A DNA stretch of 34,693 nt, from the NCBI GenBank assembly GCA_003576805.1, contig QEVM01000042.1, positions 1 through 34,693 of the forward strand. The letters run 5' to 3'. A program made the position numbers and the translations under genes. Within the stretch, counting starts at the first letter, position 1, and each line of letters starts with the position of its first letter. Shown one piece after another: positions 26,895 to 34,693 of the stretch. The stretch comes from Pseudomonadota bacterium. Lineage in GTDB: Bacteria; Myxococcota_A; UBA9160; PR03. The notes below the pieces were generated by a model. That model made no database searches. It had not been told where the DNA came from and saw nothing but the letters and a program-made list of their open reading frames with translations.

Positions 26895-28616
26895 TCAGTA
26901 CAGCTTCCCGGCCTCGGCCAGGAAGTGCTCGACGATCGGACCGAGCGCGAGCGCGGGGAAGAACGTGAGCGCGCCGACGACCACGACGACGCCCGTCAGC
27001 AGCGCGCCGAAGAGCGCGCCGTGGGTGGGGAAGGTGCCCAGGCTCTCGGGCACGACCTTCTTGCCGACCATCGCGCCCGCGATCGCGAGCGCCGGCACGA
27101 TCATCAGGAAGCGGCCGGCGAGCATCGCGATGCCGAGCGTCGTGTTCCACCAGGGCGTGTCGGCGGCGAGGCCCGCGAACGCCGAGCCGTTGTTGCCGGC
27201 GGCGCTCGAGTAGGCGTAGAGGATTTCCGCGAGTCCGTGCGGACCCGCGTTGGCGAGCGACGACACGCCGTAGGGCGCGGCCGCCGACCACGCCGCGAAG
27301 CCGAGGATCAGCAGCGGGAAGAGGAGAATGTAGAGGCTCGCGAGCTTCATCTCGCGCGCCTCGATCTTCTTGCCGAGGTACTCGGGCGTGCGGCCCACCA
27401 TCAGGCCCGCGAGGAACACCGCGATCACCACGTAGACCAGCATTCCGTAGAGGCCGGCGCCGACGCCGCCGAACACCACTTCGCCGAGCTGTATGTCGAA
27501 CAGCGGCACGAGCCCGCCGAGCGCGGTGAAGCTGTCGTGCATGGAGTTGACGGCGCCGCACGAGGCGCCGGTCGTCACCGTCGCGTAGAGCGCCGACGCC
27601 GCGATGCCGAAGCGGCTCTCCTTGCCCTCCCAGTTGCCCGCGCCCGGTTCGACCGCGAGCCCCGCGAACGCCGGGTTGCCGCGCGCCTCGGCCCAGTACG
27701 CGACCGACACGCCCGCGAAGAACAGCAGCGCCATCGCCGCGAACAGCGCCCAGCCCTGGCGCGCGTCGCGCGCCATGCGGCCGTAGGTGTGGGTGAGCGC
27801 CGCGGGGATCGCGAAGATCAGCACGAGCGACGCGAAGTTCGAGAGCGGCGTCGGGTTCTCGAAGGGGTGCGCCGCGTTGGCGTTGAAGAAGCCGCCGCCG
27901 TTGGTGCCGAGCTGCTTGATGGCTTCCTGCGAGGCCACGGGCCCCATGCCGAGGACCTGCTTCGCACCCTCGAGCGTCGTCACCTCGAGATAGGGCGAGA
28001 AGTTCTGGATCACCCCGGTGGCGAGCATCCCGAGAGCGACGATCCCGGAGAGCGGCAGCAGCAGGTAGACGATCGCGCGGATCGTGTCCGCCCAGAAGCA
28101 CCCGATGGTGCGCGCGCCGCCTTCGGGCACGCTGCGCGTGAAGCCGCGCGCCATCGCGATCGCGACGGCGATGCCGGCCGCCGCCGACGTGAAGTTGTGC
28201 CAGGCGAGCGCCGCCATCTGCGAGAAGTACGACAGCGTCGACTCGCCGCCGTACGACTGCCAGTTGGTGTTGGTGCTGAAGCTCACCGCGGTGTTCCACG
28301 CGAGGTGCGGGGAGAGCCCGCCGAACCTCTGCTGGTTGAGCGGCAGCGCCGCTTGCAGGCGCAGGACCGCGTACGTCACGAGCAGGCCGAAGCAGCTGAA
28401 CGCGAGCAGCGCGCCCGCGTACTGGAGCCACGTCTGCTCGCGGCGCGGATCGACGCCGCCGACGGCGTAGAGCGCGCGCTCGAGCGGACCGAAGAGGCGC
28501 TCGAGCGGGCGGCGCTCGCCCTCGAGCACGCGGAACAGGTAGCTGCCCAGCGGCTTGGTGACGGCGAAGATCACGGCCGCGAACGCGAGGATCTGGAGCC
28601 AGCCGACGGCGGTCAT
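26895..28616 (-). CDS. kdpA: KdpA, potassium-binding channel subunit
   Basis: 573 residues, about ten membrane helices, superfamily-of-K+-transporters fold. Filter-loop motifs are visible: [50 protein letters not shown] and [10 protein letters not shown], one per pseudo-repeat. It binds and passes K+ to KdpB through the intersubunit tunnel. The ATG at 28616 gives the usual KdpA start (MTAVGWLQ). It lies 25 nt after a 27-residue leader ORF that looks like a small membrane subunit. Confidence 0.98.
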   Translation of the reverse strand: MTAVGWLQILAFAAVIFAVTKPLGSYLFRVLEGERRPLERLFGPLERALYAVGGVDPRREQTWLQYAGALLAFSCFGLLVTYAVLRLQAALPLNQQRFGGLSPHLAWNTAVSFSTNTNWQSYGGESTLSYFSQMAALAWHNFTSAAAGIAVAIAMARGFTRSVPEGGARTIGCFWADTIRAIVYLLLPLSGIVALGMLATGVIQNFSPYLEVTTLEGAKQVLGMGPVASQEAIKQLGTNGGGFFNANAAHPFENPTPLSNFASLVLIFAIPAALTHTYGRMARDARQGWALFAAMALLFFAGVSVAYWAEARGNPAFAGLAVEPGAGNWEGKESRFGIAASALYATVTTGASCGAVNSMHDSFTALGGLVPLFDIQLGEVVFGGVGAGLYGMLVYVVIAVFLAGLMVGRTPEYLGKKIEAREMKLASLYILLFPLLILGFAAWSAAAPYGVSSLANAGPHGLAEILYAYSSAAGNNGSAFAGLAADTPWWNTTLGIAMLAGRFLMIVPALAIAGAMVGKKVVPESLGTFPTHGALFGALLTGVVVVVGALTFFPALALGPIVEHFLAEAGKLY

Positions 28617-28641
28617 CGCATCGTTCCTAGAACCGCTCCGG

Positions 28642-28725
28642 CTAGATCCGGTCGCAGGCGCGGGCGTAGGCCCAGGCGGCGGCGAAGAAGGCGAGCGTCG
28701 CGAGCACGTAGGCGGCGTCTTCCAC
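28642..28725 (-). CDS. 27-residue membrane peptide leading the kdp operon
   Basis: A tiny ORF with a GTG start at 28725, a GGAGGA ribosome site 5-6 nt upstream, and a TAG stop 25 nt before kdpA. The peptide is one hydrophobic helix (YVLATLAFFAAAWAYA) with acidic start and ARACDRI end. KdpF in E. coli is a 29-residue single helix at this same place and stabilises the complex. This peptide has the size, position and topology of KdpF but not its usual sequence; peptides of the AY-x-R-x-CDRI type appear upstream of kdpA in other genomes (from memory). It may be a KdpF variant or a separate leader. Confidence 0.65.
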   Translation of the reverse strand: MEDAAYVLATLAFFAAAWAYARACDRI

Positions 28726-28735
28726 GGGGGTCCTC

Positions 28736-28759
28736 CGCGGCCGCCTGCCCGCGGCCGCG
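28736..28759 (-). promoter_or_regulatory. Hairpin just upstream of the kdp leader ribosome site
   Basis: CGCGGCCGC (28736-28744) and GCGGCCGCG (28751-28759) form a perfect 9-bp stem with a 6-nt loop. It abuts the GGAGGA ribosome site of the leader ORF and lies about 110 nt after yejF. It could end yej transcripts or act in the kdp 5' leader. No T-run. Confidence 0.45.
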
Positions 28760-28870
28760 CCCGAGGTAGAGCACGCGCCGTGCCGCTGCGCGCGTGCGCC
28801 GCGCGGGCGCACGCGCGTCCGCACGAGCCCGTTCCCTGCAAGGCGCACGAATGCAGGCGATCCGCCCCGC

Positions 28871-30486
<1,616 letters not shown>

Positions 30487-30490
<4 letters not shown>

Positions 30491-31635
30491 GCGGCTTCGC
30501 CGGCGCGCACGATGGTCTCCTCGGGCGGCGGGGCGCCGGCGAAGATCTTGCGCGGGTCGAAGGCGTCGCGGACGCCCTCGCCGATGAAGATCAGGAGCGA
30601 GAGCATCGCGCCGATCACGACGAAGCCCGAGAGCCCGAGCCACGGCGCGGTGAGGTTGTTCTTGCCCTGGTTCAGCAGCTCGCCGAGCGACGGGCTCCCG
30701 GCCGGCAGGCCGAAGCCGAGGAAGTCGAGCGCCGTCAGCGAGGTGATCGCGCCCGAGAGCACGAAGGGCAGGAACGAGAGCGCCGCCGTCATCGCGTTCG
30801 GCAGGATGTGGCGGACCATGATCGAGAGGTCCGTCGCGCCGAGCGCGCGCGCCGCGCGCACGTAGTCGAAGTTGCGCGTGCGCAGGAACTCGGCGCGCAC
30901 GACGCCGACGAGGCTCATCCAGGAGAACAGCAGCAGCAGGCCCAGCAGCCACCAGAAGCCCGGCGTCACGATGCTCGCGAGAATGATCAGCAGGTAGAGC
31001 GTCGGCAGGCTCGACCAGATCTCGATGAAGCGCTGGAAGAGCAGATCGAGCGTGCCGCCGAAGTAGCCTTGCACCGCGCCCGCCGCGATCCCGACCGCCG
31101 ACGACACGAGCGCGAGCGTGAGTCCGAACAGCACCGAGATGCGGAAGCCGTACACGAGCCGCGCGACGACGTCGCGCGCCTGGTCGTCCGTGCCGAGCCA
31201 GTTGCGCGCGCTCGGCGGCGCCGGCGCGGGCGCCGCGAGATCGCGCACGACGGTGTCGTAGCGGAACGGGATCAGCGGCCAGATCATCCAGCCCTTCTCC
31301 TCGATCAGCGCGCGGACCTCGGCTTCCTGGTACTCGGCCTCGGTCTCGAAGATCCCGCCGAAGGCCGTCTCGGGATAGAAACGGAACACAGGGAAGTAGA
31401 AGTCGCCGTCGAAGCGCACGAGCAGCGGCCGGTCGTTCGCGACGAGCTCCGCCGGCAGCGTCCCGAAGAACAGCGCCGCGAACAGCCACAGCGACCAGAA
31501 CGCGCGGCGGTTCTTCTTGAAGTTGCGCCAACGCCGTGCGCCGACTTCGCCGAGCCTTATGGGGCTCGCCGCTCGCCTGCGGCTCGCTACGCGGGAAACG
31601 GGCTCCTGCGCTTCGTTCGGTGCGGGGCGATTCAT
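30487..31635 (-). CDS. yejE: Peptide ABC importer permease YejE with repeat-derived N-terminus
   Basis: A 382-residue inner-membrane permease. The conserved core starts at about residue 34 (RRWRNFKKNRRAFWSLWLF) and includes AELVANDRPLLVRFDGDFYFPVF, NWLGTDDQARDVVARLVYGFRIS and the EAA loop RAARALGATDLSIMVRHILPN. The first ~28 residues (MNRPAPNEAQEPVSR...) are encoded by one unit of a 92-bp tandem repeat. No ATG, GTG or TTG lies between that unit's ATG and the core, so the repeat appears to supply the start codon. The ATG overlaps the stop of a mini-ORF in the other unit (ATGA). E. coli YejE is about 341 residues and lacks this extension. Confidence 0.92.
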
Positions 31636-31732
31636 TGGCGACCGGGCCTCGTGGGGCTCGCCGCTCGCCGTTGGCTCGCTACGCGGGAAACGGGCTCCTG
31701 CGCTTCGTTCGGTGCGCGGCGATTCATTGGCG
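31554..31732. repeat. 92-bp tandem repeat between yejB and yejE
   Basis: Two direct copies, 31554-31640 and 31646-31732, with a period of exactly 92 bp. They agree at 81 of 87 aligned positions (about 93%). They fill the space between the yejB stop (31734) and the yejE core. Each unit contains, on the minus strand, CCAATGAATCGCC followed by the same open frame. The period is 3n+2, so successive units fall in different frames. 31569-31591 is also found at 21245-21267. Confidence 0.95.
31632..31727 (-). CDS. 31-residue mini-ORF made by the upstream repeat unit
   Basis: ATG at 31727 in the yejB-proximal repeat unit opens a 31-codon frame that ends in TGA at 31632-31634, overlapping the yejE ATG as ATGA. 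A GGGAGG lies about 13 nt upstream, within the end of yejB. The peptide is Arg/Ala-rich, without a membrane segment or known motif. It has no evident function as a protein; it may be a coupling ORF that brings ribosomes to yejE. Translation is unproven. Confidence 0.35.
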   Translation of the reverse strand: MNRRAPNEAQEPVSRVASQRRAASPTRPGRQ

Positions 31733-31733
31733 G

Positions 31734-32840
31734 TCAGACCTCCCGCGACTCGAAGTCGATGCGGGGGTCGACGAGCATGTAGGTGAGGTCGCCGACGAGG
31801 CCGAGCAGCAGGCCGAGCAGGGTGAAGACGTAGAGCGTCGCGAACATCACGGGGTAGTCGCGGTTGAGCGCGGCCTCGAAGCCGAGCAGGCCGAGACCGT
31901 CGAGCGAGAAGATCACCTCGATCAGCAGCGCGCCCGTGAAGAGGACGCCGATGAAGGCCGCCGGGAAGCCGGCGATCACGATCAGCATCGCGTTGCGAAA
32001 GACGTGGCCGTAGAGGACGCGCTGCTCGGAGAGCCCCTTGGCCCGCGCGGTCACGACGTACTGCTTGTGGATCTCCTCGAGGAACGAGTTCTTGGTGAGG
32101 ATCGTGAGCGACGCGAAGCCGCCGATCACCATCGACGTGATCGGCAGCACCATGTGCCACAGGTAGTCGGCGATGCGCGCCGGCCACGACAGATCGCTCC
32201 AGTTCTCGGACACGAGGCCGCGCAGCGGGAACCAGTCGAGGTAGCGGCCGCCCGCGAACAGCACGATCAGCAGGATTGCGAACAGGAACGACGGGATCGC
32301 GTTGCCCGCGATCACGACGCCGCTGGTCCAGACGTCGAAGCGCGAGCCGTCGCGCACCGCCTTGGCGATGCCGAGCGGGATCGAGATCAGGTAGACGAGC
32401 AGCGTCGTCCACACGCCGAGCGAGATCGACACGGGCAGCTTCTCGATCACCAGCGACACCACGGTCTGATCGCGGAAGAAGCTCTTGCCGAAGTCGAACT
32501 GGAGGTAGTTGCCCATCATCAGCAGGAAGCGCTTCCACGCCGGCTGATCGAGCCCGAACTGCTTCTCGAGCTGCGCGATGAAGGCGGGATCGAGGCCCTG
32601 CGCGCCGCGGTAGGTTTTGCCGCTCGGGCTCGCCGAACCGGGGCCGCCGCCGCCGCCGACGGTCTCGCCGCCGCCGCCCGCGACGCGCGCGGTCGGGTCG
32701 ACCGCGCTCCGATCGAGCTGCGCGAGCACGCGCTCGACCGGCCCGCCCGGCACGACCTGCACCACCGCGAAGTTCACGAGCATGATCGCGAGCAGCGTCG
32801 GCACGAGGAGCAGCAGGCGCCGGACGACGTACGCTCCCAT
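31734..32840 (-). CDS. yejB: Peptide ABC importer permease YejB
   Basis: A 368-residue inner-membrane permease (E. coli YejB 364). The N-terminal helix is [32 protein letters not shown]; a Gly/Ser-rich periplasmic insert lies at about 55-75. Then come [21 protein letters not shown] and the EAA loop [21 protein letters not shown]. It pairs with YejE to form the channel. The gap to yejA is 18 nt; its stop lies directly before the 92-bp tandem repeat. Confidence 0.96.
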   Translation of the reverse strand: MGAYVVRRLLLLVPTLLAIMLVNFAVVQVVPGGPVERVLAQLDRSAVDPTARVAGGGGETVGGGGGPGSASPSGKTYRGAQGLDPAFIAQLEKQFGLDQPAWKRFLLMMGNYLQFDFGKSFFRDQTVVSLVIEKLPVSISLGVWTTLLVYLISIPLGIAKAVRDGSRFDVWTSGVVIAGNAIPSFLFAILLIVLFAGGRYLDWFPLRGLVSENWSDLSWPARIADYLWHMVLPITSMVIGGFASLTILTKNSFLEEIHKQYVVTARAKGLSEQRVLYGHVFRNAMLIVIAGFPAAFIGVLFTGALLIEVIFSLDGLGLLGFEAALNRDYPVMFATLYVFTLLGLLLGLVGDLTYMLVDPRIDFESREV

Positions 32841-32858
32841 CGGCGGTGCGCGGTGCTC

Positions 32859-34693
32859 CTACTTCTTCTCGGCGGGGCTGCCGAGCCGACCGGCGAGCGC
32901 GGCGGCGCGGTCGGGATCGATCCACCAGGCGTCGATCTGCACGCCGTTCTTCGGCACGACGGGCGGCTTTCCGAAGACGTTCCAGTACGCGATGCGGTCG
33001 CTGCCGATGTACCAGTTGGGCACGACGAAGTGGCTCCACAGCAGCACGCGGTCGAGCGCGCGGGCGCGCGTCACCAGCGTGGCGCGGTCGGGCGCCGCGA
33101 TCAGCAGCTCGACCAGCTCGTCGATCACCGGGTCGGCGACGCCGATCGCGTTGTTGCTGCCCTCGCGCTTCGCCGAGTCCGATCCCCAGTAGTCGCGCTG
33201 CTCGTTGCCCGGCGACTCGGACTGCGGGAAGGCGCCGACGATCATGTCGTAGTCGAAGGCGTCGGAGCGGCGGCGGTACTGGGCCGTGTCGGCGAGCGTG
33301 CGCACCTGGGCGTCGATGCCGAGGCGCTCGAGCGTCTTCGCGTAGGGCAGCATGACGCGCTCGAACTGCGGATTGCTGAGCAGCATCTCGAAGACGAACG
33401 GCTTGCCGTCCTTCACGAGCTTGCCGTTCTCGGCGACCCAGCCCGCCTCCTTCAGCAGCTCGGCCGCGCGCCGCAGGTTGTCGCGGTTGTTGCCCGAGCC
33501 GTCGGTCGCGGGCAGCTCGAACTCCTGCGTGAACACCTCGTCCGGGATCTTGCCGCGGTACTTCTCGAGGATCGCCAGCTCTTCCGGGCCCGGCAGGCCG
33601 CTCGAGGCGAGCTCGGAGTTCTCGAAGAAGCTCTCGGTGCGCGTGTACTGGCCGAAGAACAGCGTCTTGTTCGACCACTCGAAGTCGAAGGCGAGGCCGA
33701 GCGCCTCGCGCACGCGGCGGTCCTGAAAGAGCGGGCGGCGCACGTTCATCACGAAGCACTGCATGCCCGCCGGCCGCTGGTGCGGGACCGCCTCCTTCAC
33801 GATGCGGCCGTCCTTCACCTCGGGGATCTCGTAGGCGGTCGCCCAGTCCTTGGCCGACGCCTCGAGGCGGAAGTCGTAGGCGCCGCCCTTGAACGCCTCG
33901 AGCGACACGGTGACGTCGCGGTAGTACTCGAAGCGCTGCACGTCGTAGTTGTGGCGGCCGCGGTTCACGGGCAGATCGCGGCCCCAGTAGTCGGGCACGC
34001 GCACGAGCTCGAGGTAGCGGCCCGCCTCGAAGGCGCCCAGCCGGTACGGACCGCTGCCGAGCGGCGGCTCGAGCGTGGTGGCGTCGAACTCGCGCGTCGC
34101 CCACCAGTGCTTGGGCAGCACGGGGAGCTGGCCGACGATCAGCGGCAGCTCGTGGTTGGTGCCGGGCTTGAAGGTGAACTTCACGCTGCGCTCTCCGGTC
34201 TTCTCCACCTTCGCGACGCTCTGGTAGTAGAAGCGGAAGCTCGGCGCGCCCTTCGCGAGCAGCGTCTCGAAGCTCCACACGACGTCGTCCGCGGTGATCG
34301 GCCGGCCGTCGTGCCAGCGCGCCTCGGGCCGCAGCTCGAACGCGACCCACGCGCGGTCGGCCGGCGTCTGCACCGTCTTGGCGAGCAGCCCGTACTCGCT
34401 GAAGGGCTCGTCGGCCGACGCGGCCATCAGCGTGTCGTAGAGCTCCGAGAGCCCCGCCGCGGGATTGCCCTTGATGATCCACGGATTGAAGCTGTCGAAG
34501 GTGCCCGGCGCGACGCCGAGCCGCAGGCGTCCGCCCTTCGGCGCGTCGGGATTCACGTACGCGAAGTGCGTGAAGTCGGGCGGGTAGCGCAGCTCGCCGT
34601 ACATCGAGATGCCGTGCGCGGGCTCGCCCGGCGGACCGGTCCACAGCGGCGGCGCGGGCGGCGGAGGCGCGGGCGCCGGCGCGGCGGCGGGCG
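32859..34693 (-). CDS. yejA: Periplasmic peptide-binding protein YejA (5' end outside window)
   Basis: 611 codons visible; the frame stays open to the right edge, so the signal peptide lies beyond it. SBP_bac_5-type extracellular solute-binding protein for oligopeptides. Recognised parts: HGISMYGELRYPPDFTHF, NPDAPKGGRLRLG, then EARWHDGRPITADDVVWSFE and WSHFVVPNWYIGSDRIAYW near the end. The first ~18 visible residues are Pro/Ala-rich, an uncommon linker before the mature domain. An internal ATG at 34604 would leave out HGIS and is not the true start. First gene of the yejABEF-type operon; delivers peptides to YejB/YejE. Confidence 0.95.
   Translation of the reverse strand, partial: PAAAPAPAPPPPAPPLWTGPPGEPAHGISMYGELRYPPDFTHFAYVNPDAPKGGRLRLGVAPGTFDSFNPWIIKGNPAAGLSELYDTLMAASADEPFSEYGLLAKTVQTPADRAWVAFELRPEARWHDGRPITADDVVWSFETLLAKGAPSFRFYYQSVAKVEKTGERSVKFTFKPGTNHELPLIVGQLPVLPKHWWATREFDATTLEPPLGSGPYRLGAFEAGRYLELVRVPDYWGRDLPVNRGRHNYDVQRFEYYRDVTVSLEAFKGGAYDFRLEASAKDWATAYEIPEVKDGRIVKEAVPHQRPAGMQCFVMNVRRPLFQDRRVREALGLAFDFEWSNKTLFFGQYTRTESFFENSELASSGLPGPEELAILEKYRGKIPDEVFTQEFELPATDGSGNNRDNLRRAAELLKEAGWVAENGKLVKDGKPFVFEMLLSNPQFERVMLPYAKTLERLGIDAQVRTLADTAQYRRRSDAFDYDMIVGAFPQSESPGNEQRDYWGSDSAKREGSNNAIGVADPVIDELVELLIAAPDRATLVTRARALDRVLLWSHFVVPNWYIGSDRIAYWNVFGKPPVVPKNGVQIDAWWIDPDRAAALAGRLGSPAEKK

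Noticed and set aside
28726..28870. Sigma-54 promoter before kdp
   Set aside because: A TTGCA occurs on the minus strand, but the required GG element about 10 bp upstream is missing, so no -24/-12 site can be claimed.
31554..31732. CRISPR-like array
   Set aside because: Only two adjoining units with no unique spacers and no cas genes.

Overview
The window is 34.7 kb of GC-rich bacterial chromosome with tightly packed genes and no insertion sequence, integrase, phage gene or CRISPR array. The mix points to an unclassified deltaproteobacterial or myxobacterial-type organism: MopE-like Asp-rich repeats, a PEP-CTERM multihaem cytochrome, an ECF42-type sigma factor with its DGPF partner, and a KinB/AlgB-like two-component pair beside kdp. 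This is inference from gene content; no rRNA or core phylogenetic marker is present.

Layout, left to right. (1) 0.2-1.1 kb: secreted HAF/MopE-repeat protein carrying two compensating frameshifts. (2) 1.1-3.5 kb: LysR regulator divergent from a pirin-wrbA pair, with a palindrome between them. (3) 3.6-5.5 kb: small membrane-anchored protein, then a class III cyclase fused to an alpha/beta-hydrolase domain that has lost its catalytic residues. (4) 5.5-8.75 kb, minus strand: tRNA-Arg(GCG) and tRNA-Ser GGA, GCT and TGA, with a five-haem cytochrome gene among them. Each tRNA-Ser is followed at its CCA by the same ~106-nt structured repeat. (5) 8.9-14.6 kb, plus strand: Baeyer-Villiger-type monooxygenase, FMN reductase, BNR-repeat protein coupled to a MoaD/ThiS-like protein, then YciI/DGPF, DUF1428 and ECF sigma factor. 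(6) 14.6-19.8 kb: small metabolic and envelope genes (PEBP, superinfection-immunity-like protein, redoxin, SMP-30, zinc dehydrogenase, MAPEG, M20 peptidase). (7) 19.8-28.7 kb: high-affinity potassium uptake. A small leader ORF, kdpA, kdpB, kdpC, a KdpD reduced to its cytoplasmic N-terminal half, and a separate membrane histidine kinase form one minus-strand operon. A sigma-54-dependent response regulator converges on it. (8) 28.9-34.7 kb: yejABEF-type peptide ABC importer on the minus strand, with yejA running off the right edge. A 92-bp tandem repeat sits between yejB and yejE and supplies the apparent start codon of yejE.

The best candidates for something undescribed are the covarying hairpin repeat at the CCA end of three tRNA-Ser genes, the repeat-derived start and coupled mini-ORF of yejE, and the rewired control of kdp (sensor domain without kinase, stand-alone kinase, NtrC/AlgB-type regulator).
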